From Hemibagrus wyckioides (lineage: Eukaryota; Chordata; Actinopteri; Siluriformes; Bagridae), in assembly GCF_019097595.1 (NCBI RefSeq), contig NC_080719.1:13944001-14008000 (forward strand): a DNA stretch of 64,000 nt. Direction: 5' to 3'. Positions 24,605 to 35,449 of the stretch are shown here, piece after piece. The notes under the pieces were generated by a model. It searched no databases. It was not told where the DNA came from and worked only from the letters and a program-made list of their open reading frames with translations. Position numbers and translations under genes: made by a program. Positions within the stretch are counted from its first letter, which is position 1. Each line of letters begins with the position of its first letter.

Positions 24605-24744
24605 CCGATCCGGTATGAAATTTAGAGTACTGACGATTCACATGGTTAAATTTGGCCGGATGCCCTTCCTGACATAACCCTCTCTATTTATCCAGGCTTG
24701 GGACTGGCACAGAAGTCACTGGACTGTGACCCCATGGCTAGATT

Positions 24745-25640
24745 TGCTAATTGCTGGAATTTACTCAAGTAAAAGAGATTAGTCACTAATGGTCATAATA
24801 ATGGTCATAATGTCTGAGCAATTTTAAAACTTGATTTAAATATTAACCATATATTCCTAAAGATACTTCCAGGCACAAATGAACAAAAACATCTCCAAAT
24901 AAATCACTATTATTATTGCCAAGTGGTTTTGTATGCCAGCACAATAAATGAGTTGTTTACTTTGTTCCTTTATCAAAAAAATGCACCCTGAAATAGTTTA
25001 TATTGAATTATTTGTTTTATTTTTTCGGCGATAATCTGTTCTTCAGTGCCTTATTTTTGTTATTCCCAATGAGAAGTTAGTGCTTGTTTGTCACGCTCAC
25101 ATCACAGCAGGACACTGTCATTGCTAGCACAAGTACACAAGCACAATTATTAACAGGATAAAAATGAATGAAAGCAATAATAATCTGGTTTTGTTGTTAG
25201 TGCACCACTTTAAAGTAACGTTCAGCATATTATTAATGAGAAATCCAAGTTGCCATGTTTCAAATGTTGGACTAAAAATCACCCAGAATGCAAATTAACT
25301 CTAATCACAAAAAAATATTTTTCACAATTAAAGATCATATAATAATAATAAATGTAGATATGCAAGATGTAGAGGGTGAATTTTTGATGATGCTTCTACC
25401 TCTGTAGGGCTTCTTGAACTTCATTGTATTGTATGTTCTAGATTATTAAATAATCTGCAATCTCCAGCTTGTTTAATAATTTTTCCCCATGCATATACAA
25501 ATGTCTCTTTATTGCGTTGTCTTGTCTTGTGTTTTGTCTCTGTCCATTATGTCAAATGCATTTGATGTAGAAGCATGTTGCTGTAGCATATGACAGCAAA
25601 GCTGAGTTGAATTGACTTGAACAGATTCTGTTATCCTGAA
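24745..25640. other. AT-rich DNA, no gene seen
   Basis: No recognisable feature. Confidence 0.5.
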
Positions 25641-25657
25641 ATTTGCAAACATGTTTT

Positions 25658-26347
25658 GCCCTTGGGGTCAATTTAACCCCAGCAATTTAAACCTACAGAA
25701 TATAATTTTTACCTAGTTTATTTTATTTTATTTTTTTTTTTGTGAGGTAATTTTATGTTTCTTTGTTGAATACTTAAATAGATTTTTAAACAAAACATAA
25801 CCATAACCCACCCCACCACCCCATTCTCCTAAACACCTAGAATTTCCTAAAATTTACACCAAAAACTGATTGACTTCAGATTGGACAGAAAGATCTTTTT
25901 TTGTTTTTAATGACTTTATTAATGTCTGGAAAAATAGTACAATATCTGTTATCAAGGATAGTAACATGTCTTTTCCTCTGGGTCTTTGAGAAATGATGTT
26001 TTCCCCTCCACCATGTTGTGTGAACTCTCAGTGGTTCTTGCAATACCCCAGGTATGTTTAAGTTAGGTTAGAGCCCTAAAGCAGAGGGATGTTCTTGAAG
26101 ATTATAAATCTATAATAAATAGATTTATAAATAAATAAATAAAGAATAAATCCCAAGGAACACTGATGCCACAGAATGTGTACAGGACACTGAAAACATT
26201 ACCATGATCATTTTATGTTTACCTGGTTGTCCCCATTAAATTTGGAAAAGTCATTTTATTTGAAGCAAAAAAAATATGTCAAACATATATTTAAATACAT
26301 TAAACATTGAATGGGGTCAAATTGACTCCAAGGATAATCGGAGGGTT
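25658..26347. mobile_element. Possible non-autonomous DNA transposon
   Basis: The left end reads 'cccttggggtcaatttaacc' and the right end, reverse-complemented, reads 'tccttggagtcaatttgacc'. These are imperfect inverted repeats of about 21 bases enclosing about 690 bases of AT-rich, non-coding DNA. GGGTCA-containing ends of this kind are common on fish DNA transposons, but I cannot assign the family, and the true termini may extend a few bases outward. Confidence 0.35.
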
Positions 26348-26349
26348 AA

Positions 26350-27730
26350 CTATTTGAAACAGCTTGAATAGTTTTAATTGATCATATATACTGGCGCACT
26401 GTAAAGTTTTCCACACATGAAACAGCACCAGAACAATACAGTCATATTACATTAAATAAACATTATGCAGAGAAAAATAAATCGTACTCTTTATTATTTA
26501 GTGCAAGCCAATAGGAATATACGGCAGCATGTCTGAAAAATGTGAAGCTCTTTGTGTATATATCCAAAATTTTTTTGCCAACCAAGCAGGAGAGTTCAAT
26601 GCTAACTACACTGATTAGCATTTAAAAGAGAGTCATTTTTCATCCTTTGCTGGCTTCGGCCATTTTGACTGCAATTGAACCTGAAGACCCGACATTGTTC
26701 AATTATGGCTATAAATACCACGGTCGCTAAAAAGGCCAAAAGAAAATGCCTGTCAAAAGAAAAAAAAACCTCTGTATACACCACAAGCCTCCTTTATATC
26801 ACTGAATGCTCAGCTGGGAGGCTGGAATCTAATGTGCAAATACATCTCTTCTGTGTGAAATGTGCTTGAGATGAAGTGGGGAATAAAAATAATCATCAGT
26901 AAATTGTCTCTTATTGAGTGATGAGCTGTTGTGGAAGCTGCTTCAGGGTAACAGTAGTGCTTAGCATGAAACTGCAAAAGGTAATAGGGCTGCTAAGCTA
27001 CAAACAATGGGTCTGAGGTATGAAAGAGAAACTGGCAGGGATTAATTACACTCTCAAAGTTAGGCTCACTTTGGAAAAGGTCATGCTTTGTATCAGCAGA
27101 AAAAAAAAAACTAGGATGATATTAAGGGAACCTGTCTGGAACATTTTGCGAGATGAGCAAAGAGTTGAAGAAGTTTGTGGCGGCCATTATGACGAGAGAG
27201 AGAGAGACGGATTTCAGGCCCCCTATTGGCTCAATCTTATCAACACCTGAGACTGATATCTCTCTCTCTCTCTCTCTATTTCTTTCTTCTCTCTCTTTCT
27301 CTTCTCTCTCTCCCCCTCTCTCTCTCTGAGTATTCTTCCTAGTACTGATGCTTTGTCTTCTTTCCTTTTCACTGAGGGAAGAAGGCTGTGCTGAATCCAT
27401 TCAGTAATCACCATTCCTATTTGGCCCTTCTCTAAGTGCTCCATTTTCACTTCAGCCTCTATTCTACATGGATGTTCCAGGAAAAGTCAGGCTTGAGTCT
27501 TGAAATTCAGCTGCTTTTGAAAATTAAGATATTTCATCAGGAACTTGAATATTGGCTTGAAATCCAAAATGCATTGCTGATCAGCAGATAACAATGAGTC
27601 TTATTCTACTGAAATACAGAATAAAGTCTTATTTTATTGAAATACAGTATTTGTGATGTGTTTAGCGATTCTGGTGTTAATTTATTGTTTGATGCTATAT
27701 AGCTATTCCTGTAAAGTGATTAGGAATTGA
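26350..27730. other. AT-rich DNA with possible conserved non-coding segment
   Basis: About 26590-26870 looks non-repetitive and has a MEF2-like 'ctataaata' at 26709-26717. A (CT)n tract lies at 27258-27328. The 92-codon frame at 27122-27400 (-) is driven by that tract. Confidence 0.4.
27258..27328 (+). repeat. (CT)n-rich tract
   Basis: CT repeats interrupted by ATTTCTTT and CCCC. Confidence 0.92.
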
Positions 27731-27734
27731 CTTC

Positions 27735-27962
27735 AGTGTGGGCTGCTGGTAGTACGGGTAGCATCTTTACATCCCCAGAGTGCCTGGAATGATCCTGAGC
27801 TCAGGTTACTGTCTGTGTAGCTACTCTAAATGGCCCTTAGATGTCAATGTGTGCGTGTGCATGATACCCTATGATGGACGAGCATCTCATCCAGGCTGTG
27901 TTAATACTTCCCAACGTTCTGAAGGTACTAAGGTACTTATTGAAGATGAATGAATAAATGAA
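27735..27962 (+). mobile_element. SINE, family A, internally deleted
   Basis: The head reads 'gggctgctggtagtacgggt', then 'gatcctgagctcaggttact' with a B-box-like core. The body has 'gctactctaaatggccct' and 'atgatggacgagcatctcat'. The tail reads 'ttattgaagatgaatgaata'. The order matches the reverse complement of the copy at 49397-49640 and the SINE start at 44733. The usual middle part with 'tttcctccgggt' is missing. Confidence 0.7.
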
Positions 27963-27964
27963 TT

Positions 27965-28645
27965 ACTTTGCCTTCAATTAAAATCAAATTGTCTCACATG
28001 TAGGGCAGCAACTAATCTAAGCCCAGAACTGTTAAAGCAGCGTTTCAATCAGAAACAGGTGTAAGTATGGAGAACAGAGACAGCTAAACATGAGGGTTGA
28101 GGGAAGTGTCAGTACTCAGGAGTGTTACACTAATTACACTAATTACAATGTAATCAATCAGACACTGTGATGATACAATGCCACAAAATGTTAACTGTAA
28201 GAGCAAAAAAGTAAATATGCAACTGTAAGCAGTCAGGATGCATTAATACCATTTTTTTCAAGACAGAGTATGACAGGATTCGTCAATAGAGAGCCTAATA
28301 TTGATCCTGATACTTAGTATCAATCAACTGAGTGCATCATGGAATATTTGACAGTATTTAGCAGAAAGTGAAGCAAGTGTGACTCAGTGCTCTTCAATTC
28401 TCAGCATGTAGAATTGAAGTGCTCTCACATTTAAGTCTGTGCAAGCTCGCTCACATCATTTCTGCAAATGCCTGTGTGTGTGTGTGTGCAACTCATGGCA
28501 TCTTGTGCTCATTTTAATGACCTCGCTTGCTGATACTGCTCAGTTCAGCCACCCTCGCACGCTATAACAAAGATAGTGTTTAAACACACAAAAAACTGTT
28601 TTATCAAGTTACCTGAAGGAAGATAATGGAAACTTTTCAAGATCT
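27965..28645. other. AT-rich DNA, no gene seen
   Basis: Unremarkable apart from a short GT run near 28471-28490. Confidence 0.5.
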
Positions 28646-28654
28646 AATTTTATC

Positions 28655-28729
28655 AGCCACCTATACAATTATACATGGTACAACATGCAGTGAAATGCTT
28701 TTTACAACAGTCTGTTTTGTAAAAAAAAA

Positions 28730-28776
<47 letters not shown>

Positions 28777-29240
28777 ATATTTAAATAGAAATTGAATAGG
28801 GATAGAAGATTTTTAAAAAATTATAAATACAGTGCAATAAAATGAAGTAGAATAGATTAAAATAAAAGATTCTTATAATAAAATAATAAATGATAATAAT
28901 AAAATATGATAAGTGGAAATAGCTGTAAATGAAATCAAGTGGTATTAGCAGTACAATGGAAAAAATGCAGCATATGAAGGTACAGTTACTGATGAAATAC
29001 ACTGTTATAAATATTGGATGAAATACGATGGTATGAATATTAGATAACTGTTCTGAATAAAGTGCATATGCATAATTATGTGCAGTTTTTGTGCATAGAA
29101 ATGTGCTGTGCAAAAGAGTCTGAGGTAGTAGTTCCTCAGCTGGATATTTTTACAGAGCACAGTTATGCAGTTAATCATGAAAAATATCCAGATCATAGTC
29201 TTTTTGTGTGTCTGTTAATTAGCATGCCAGCATACACTAG
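28655..29240 (+). repeat. Unclassified interspersed repeat with internal (AAAT)n
   Basis: The left part ('tacaacatgcagtgaaatgc') resembles the end of the SINE at 52138 ('tgcacactgaaattc'). The segment after the (AAAT)n tract has 'tggaaatagctgtaaatgaa', 'gtgcagtttttgtgc' and 'ctgaggtagtagttcctcag', which I associate with a common non-coding fish repeat. No termini or coding remnants are visible. Confidence 0.3.
28729..28780 (+). repeat. (AAAT)n microsatellite
   Basis: About 12 perfect units after an A9 run. Confidence 0.95.
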
Positions 29241-29244
29241 TCAC

Positions 29245-30660
29245 TGAGTATCATTTAGTATTGTGTGTTCGTATCAGAGTAAATGTACAAATAAATGAGC
29301 AGTTCTCAACTCCAGTATTGTTAACTTTGCATCCCTAGTAAGGAACATGACTTATTATGACTTATTACTTGCTGTCTAAAAACACAAACATAAAAAGAAA
29401 ATATACTTAGATAGACATGAACACACACTCAGTGAAAATCTCATGGAAGAGTTTAGTTTTACGATATTTGTAGAAGGTAATGAGGGAAACTGCCAAAGTA
29501 AACAAAGCAATCAAAGTCTGGTTTTAGACTTCATTAAACACTGTAGCAGTATCACCAGGCTGAGACACAGCTTGTGAATGTCAGACTTTGGGATAAGAAA
29601 TCAATATGTCGTTAACCTCACATCCGGCTTTCAATACTTGTCCAGTGTAGCATGTGAAGTGGGCTGTTATGTTACACGTGGGGGTAAAACCTCTCCCATT
29701 TGGAGAGGGTCATTACGGTTACCACAAATAAACGAAACGAATGGAGGTGCTATCAGAGGATGTGTGTGCACTTTCATTATCCATGACACAATGAAATGAA
29801 ATCCATTACAATCCAACCTTTAAACATGTGCAACAATAATGACCTTTTGCCTGTGATGCTGGAAAACCTAACATTTTGATTTCCCAAGAGGCTCAATTTG
29901 CCTAAACACAAATCACCCAAGCTACAGCTGGGTAACTGGTGCTATAAACTGCAATGGTTGCATTTATCAGTGTGTATGAATGTGCTGTATCAGAGTTACT
30001 GTTGGGTTTTTTAGAGAAGGCAATTACCTAGAACAATACACATTTTGGGGGCATTAGCCTTAAGGCTGCATCCTTGTGCAGTGAACTAAGGGTTGTATAA
30101 TGTGTTATGAAATGTCAATGATTTGAGGCTTTTATGATGTTTTCATTTTTACTTGTGTGTATGAATTCCAAGCTAAAAAGTTTTAGTTTCTGCATCCAGG
30201 ACATTTCATCCATTTGTGGCCAAAATCGAATACATAAATGCGACAGTACTAAATAATTAGTAGTATTACTTTAAAGACATGGAGGGTATTGGATTAGACA
30301 CATCTTAAGTGGAGACCATGCTGAATATTTATGGATAAATTTATGAATTAACTAATCATGAATTAGTGCTTGGTCAGCTTCTCCTTCAAACATTGTGCAA
30401 AACTCCTCACACTGACAAGAACACTGCCGTTGTTTTATTCATTCAGCAACTCAAAAGAGTTCATTAAAAATGTGATAGAATATCTAGCATCCCTTGCACA
30501 CACCTCAAATTAATTTAGTAGCGGTATAAAATAATAAGATGTGCTAGAACAAATGCTAATTTATAAGCTGTAGAATAATGAGTGTAGAAACTATATTGTT
30601 AAATGAAACCAAACTTGGAAACTTAATTTGATGGTTATAATCATGACTCTTAATGTACAA
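29245..30660. other. AT-rich DNA, no gene seen
   Basis: No supported gene. The sequence around 30290-30470 is rich in homeodomain-like TAAT sites but shows nothing decisive. Confidence 0.5.
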
Positions 30661-30665
30661 TATAT

Positions 30666-30668
<3 letters not shown>

Positions 30669-30753
<85 letters not shown>
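30669..30753. repeat. (TA)n microsatellite, the longest in the window
   Basis: About 85 bases of perfect alternating TA, followed by mixed TTTA/TTTG repeats at 30797-30846. The 71- and 77-codon frames here are artefacts. Confidence 0.97.
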
Positions 30754-30755
<2 letters not shown>

Positions 30756-30889
30756 CTTCATTTATGCTCACCTTTTTTTTATTTATATATGATTGTAGCT
30801 ATTTATTTATTTGTTTGTTTGTTTGTTTTATTTATTTATTTATTTTTAAAAATTGTCTATTGTTTGTTACATCATTCTACATGTGACAG

Positions 30890-33800
30890 CAAAAATCCAT
30901 CAATATATAAACCTAAAAATAAATTGCTTTTTCAGGCCATGTTTTATCCCTGGTTTTCTAATTCCTAATGCTTGTACTCAAGCCTGGAAAGCATGAGGGA
31001 GTGAATTAAACCCAGGTATATTAATAATTGGAATGGAAAGCCCAGATAATAAGCTTAAAATAAGCTTTTTACTATGTATTTTGATTCTGAATACAGGTAG
31101 CTTATAAAACCCAAGGAACCCAGCACAAATATTTGTGTAGCTTAACTGTCCAACCCTGACTACATCACCAAAGAGAGCAAGCTCCTAAATTGCCGTAATT
31201 GTATTAATTGAATTAGTCTGTAATATATAGTATGATGGCATGAGGATCCTAAAGCCTCCCTATGCCCAGCATTGGCATGTAGTATGTAAAACTAGTGTGT
31301 GTTCAGAACCTGAGTACAGAGGGTTTAGGACTCTAAGTAGAAAAGTGAGAACACTAAAATATTCCTTATAAGATTGTTAAACTGTTTATGTATAGTATTT
31401 AGACAAGGGATTTTCTTAACAAAATTCATTCCATAAACCTTCTAAAATTGAAGGAAAGTGCATCAACAGAAAGTGATTATGATGGAGCATTTGATCAAGA
31501 GAATGTGTGATAACTGAATATATAACAGGCTCCATTTCATCACTCATGTTTCACCAGAAATGACTATAATGGGAAAGCATTACTTGTGACTTAACACAAT
31601 ATCCTGCTGATGATGGATGAAACGCAAAGTAGTTTTCATGACTATATGCAGTGAGATGATGCTGTTAAGACTACTGATGCTGATGCTTTTCAAAGGACTG
31701 GCTAAATAAAAACCTATTCTCTTGCAGAATGTCAGTTCCTGACTAGTGCTAACGTAACCCAGCACATGTGTGTAAGTGTATACACTATTTGGTATTCAGG
31801 CACAAAGAGCCATTCATGGTCTCATAATACGCAGCAGCCATAGTTGAGGACATGGCAGTCTTCTCTGCCACACTGCTTCTCTTCCCCATTTATTCGTATT
31901 GTCAAGCCTCTTTGTCCATGAACAAATTTCATTTACTGCTTTTTCCTAATTCAAAAACTTAGTAAATGAAGATCCACAAGTGCTTCAAAACCCCCTCATT
32001 AAACTCCAAAAGCAGAAAAGAGCAGAGCTTCTTCCACGACAGCTGTCACATCGTATGGTGTTTATGTTCTGTTCCATTTCTCTTTCCATGGCTCATTGGA
32101 AGTCAACCTAAGCGGCTGGTCTTGGCTTGAGTTTCATCTAGTTTGGGGTTTTATTGATGGCCAAGAGATAGCAAAATGTACAGATGAACAAATAAGCTCA
32201 TCCGTTAAACTGAATCAAGAAGCTAAAGTTAACTATACAGTAATAGCTACTTACAGTCATGACAGATATCAACAACTGCAGCTACTTCCTTCCAAGGTTT
32301 CAGTTTTCTTCAGAATGTCTCTCATTAAATGTGAGGTTGTATGACAGATTACAACAAAATGATTTTTTCTTCCAATGTGTGTGTCAAACAGTAAATGGAA
32401 ACTAATTAAAGGTAGGAAGTAAAGTTGAGAGTGGGGAACTGAAGAAATGCCAGACCACATGGAATCACCGCATATAACATTAGTTAGAGGAATCATTTAA
32501 GCAAGTAGCTCGTTTGTATCTAATTTGCAAGGAATAAACTCTTTTTATTACTTTTGGTGCTGTTGCTTTGTTAATTGGCGATGTTATACTGAAACTGAAT
32601 CTCTGAGTCATGTGTGTTGAAAATGAACAGTGATCTGTCGATTTGTCGGTTGCAAATGTTAACAGAAGGTTACTGAAGACTGAGAGAAAACAAAACAATA
32701 AAAGATGAACAAATATGTCCAGTCTATTCTTTTAACTTAATCAAGAAGCTAAGAAGGAGTCAACAGTCAGAAATGGCTTCAAACTTTTGTCTCTATGTAA
32801 CAGCTGAAACCTTTTCGACTGGGAGGCCCGAATCCACATAGCACCAAGAGACTATTATAAGTTCTCAGATGGAGATAAGCCTCAGGCCTTTTATTACTGT
32901 CGGAACAGGTAATAAAGTTCTCTAGAAACTATTCAGTGACAAAAATGGGAAGTGAATATGTTTCCGCAAAAATATGAGTCTGTCATAAAAAAAGGAAAAA
33001 AAATGTAGTTTGACCTACTTTTGACTTTCATAACTTTACCATGGATTGGTTTATTAATTGAGGTTACTCGCAGTCGTAGACAAAAGGCGGATGGCGGCGG
33101 ATGTGAAGCTTTGTCAGTTATAAAACACATTTGTAGTGAATGTCTCCAGGTAGGAGGCCTAGTTCTGAAATTTTTCATCAAGCGGTAACTCTGCTGAGGA
33201 AATCTCTTCCATCAAGGTGGCATCTGCCCGCATGTGAATGGCGCAAAGGTAGCAAGGCTCAGAGGAAGAGCCGACGCTTTTCAATCTCTCTGATCTGTGC
33301 TGTAAATACCCAGTACCATATGGGACACTCCTCTCTTGTCGAAAAATGTTTTGCCTAACGAACTTTCTTCATTCCTCTCAGCCTCTCTCTCTCTCTTTGT
33401 GTCATTGAGATGAGCTGGCAAAGAGGCACACGCAATAATGAGTAGCATCATTTTGAGTTGAGAGATTTTCATTTAGCTGCAGGCTCGGTGCTGCTTGACT
33501 ACACAAGGACTACAGAGTTTCTAAATTCAAAATAATGCTTACCTCGACAAACATTCGACTTTGTACTTGACATTAATCAGCAAAAATAAAAATAATGCTT
33601 GGGTTGAACTCAGGGTCAAATTACGTCACGTTCCCTCCGACATAACTTTTATTGATTTTACACCGTATTCAGAGGTGAAGACCTACGCAAAGTGTTTTTT
33701 TTTCCAGTTGTACAGCAGGTTGCGCAGTCCTCAGGGGCACTCTCTTTGCCATGATTAGTCCCAGTGGCAAGGGGGAAGCCATGGATGGCCAGTCCCCCAC

Positions 33801-34930
33801 CATGGCTGCAGGAGGAAGCTCCAATATATCAAAGGACTCCCTAGTTTTTGCCACCAACACATTGCTTTTCTCTCAGGCTGTGCTCCCTGAGCCTTTTTCT
33901 CTGTAGAGGTACCCACAAGCCAGCAGGGCAGTGGCTGGCCATAAACAACCTCTGGGGATCAGTGCAGCTCAGAAATTACTAAACTAAAGCTAGCCTAGAG
34001 CTGCAAAACTCCCATTTACTACTGTAAGTGTGGATCCCTGGCAGGAGTCTTGATGAAGAAAAGACTGTGCACCGGCAAAGGAAGGAGATGGTTATGCATA
34101 TGGCTGCTTCTCACTTCTCCACAAGGGCTAGCCAGTGGCAGCAGGCTGCAAGAAAGAGGATAGCAAACAAGCAAGCCTGCATCTTCCCTCTAACTGCTGC
34201 ACTACTGCACTAGTCACATCACATCAGCCATTGGGCCGGGCCATACACACGCACTTGCCATTAATAAGGAAAAACTGGTGGATAATTGGGGTGATTGTTG
34301 ACCTAGTTAGGCTGCTGTAGTTAACGTGACTAGCAGGTACAAGGCTAAAATGTGGTATGTACAAGTAAATATACTGTGGATGCTAAGACTAATGTTAGCC
34401 ATGTGAGTTAAAAAGCTAAAGTCAAGGTAACCTTGTGTAGAGTCAGAACGGTTATGCTGTGGGAATGCTGGAACCACTTGTCCCCATACTGTGAAATGTT
34501 GCTGAAAATCATAAAAACAAACCCCACAAGGATGTTTCTGCTTCAAATATTTCTGTCTCTATGTTTTTGGATTTGGGTTGTTTGAGCGGAGAGGAGTCAA
34601 TCTCAACCCACTCTGCCAAGGAAACCGTCAGTTCCTTAAGCTTCGCTACATCCCTGTAGGTCAGAACTGGTCTCAGAACTGATCTCAATAAGATTTTCTT
34701 TATCCTGTATTTGGTACAATTTCCCATTAAACAAACTATTGGCATAATTTAAACCAGCATGAGAACCATGAGTTACTAAGGATGAATGACTGACTGCTAA
34801 AAATACCTGACACAGAGAATCGTAATTGAAAACATAAGTTAAAATTATCATTTGTCAAAATAGCAGTGAAAATGTTCTGGAGTCTTGTGTTTTTTGCACA
34901 AATACACAATAAACACTATAAAGAAGCATT
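30890..34930. other. 4 kb of mostly unique DNA, no gene identified
   Basis: No exon, transposon or RNA gene could be supported. Part of 33700-34250 is GC-richer and could be decayed repeat. Frames of 71-79 codons at 34307-34851 (-) have no recognised domain. A sequence near 32820-32922 ends in a donor-like 'aacaggtaata' but has no consistent open frame from a plausible acceptor. Confidence 0.4.
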
Positions 34931-35089
34931 ATTATAAAGCAACATACTATATATATATATATATATATTGTTTTGAGATTTCAAAGCTATTAAATAACAC
35001 ACATGGACTTAAGTAATGCATATGTAATGACAAAAAACAACAGTCAGTTGTTATTTTAAGACATGAAGGTCAGGTGTTCTGGAACAGTA

Positions 35090-35430
35090 TTGTCAAGTGC
35101 ATTTGCAAAACCCATCACGCACCATGATGAAACTGGCTCACATGAAGACCATCCCAGTAAAGCAAGACCGAAACATACCTCTGCTGCAGAGGAGAAGTTC
35201 ATTTAGAGTTACCAGCCTCAGAAATCATCAATTAACAGCACCTCAGATTAGAGCCATTATGAAGGCTTTACAGAGCATCAGTAGCAGACATATATCTCAA
35301 TATCAACTGTTCAAACGAGATTATTGTGTATTTCAGCCGCCTTCAGCATTGTTTTACAATGTAGAAAGAAATAAACATCAGGAAAGATCATGGAATTAGA
35401 AGGTGTGGGCAAACATTTGACTGGTAGTGT
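35090..35430 (+). mobile_element. Internally deleted Tc1-like transposon, family 2
   Basis: The coding remnant at 35097-35399 includes FRVTSLRNHQLTAPQIRAIM and SSRHISQYQLFKR, matching the second helix-turn-helix of the DNA-binding region of a Tc1 transposase as I remember it. The frame then runs directly into a typical 3' end, 'gaaggtgtgggcaaacattt' and 'gactggtagtg'. The catalytic domain is gone. The right end is followed at once by TA repeats and the complete element of another family. Confidence 0.75.
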
Positions 35431-35449
35431 ATATATATATGTATATATA

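Larger units (their letters stand above)
21641..24740 (-). mobile_element. Nearly full-length RTE-like LINE, inactive
   Basis: A non-LTR retrotransposon of about 3.1 kb. Read on the - strand it has a short 5' region (24740-24605, containing 'cagtcccaagcc' and 'aggaagggcatccgg'), an apurinic-type endonuclease, a reverse transcriptase, a C-terminal region with basic 'RRGRPKRR'-type sequence, and a 3' end near 21641 with 'gctgtggcgacccctgaaag' followed by 'aaaagccgaaat'. The single-ORF layout, endonuclease-first order and length fit the RTE group, named from memory rather than by comparison. At least two frameshifts and three stops interrupt the frame, so this copy cannot make the full protein. 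I found no clear target-site duplication. Confidence 0.85.

Noticed and set aside
23887..24677. + strand frames of 121 and 142 codons
   Set aside because: Antisense shadows of the LINE endonuclease region.
29121..29140. let-7-like seed 'tgaggtagtagtt'
   Set aside because: The following bases form only a tiny self-complementary 'gagg...cctc' loop and no arm pairs with it as in a miRNA precursor. It lies in a dispersed repeat.
32820..32922. Exon-like stretch ending in a donor 'aacaggtaata'
   Set aside because: No reading frame is open from a plausible acceptor to the donor: each of the three has a stop.
34307..34851. Three - strand frames that might be pieces of a retroelement gag
   Set aside because: I could not identify any domain or flanking LTR, and each is under 80 codons.
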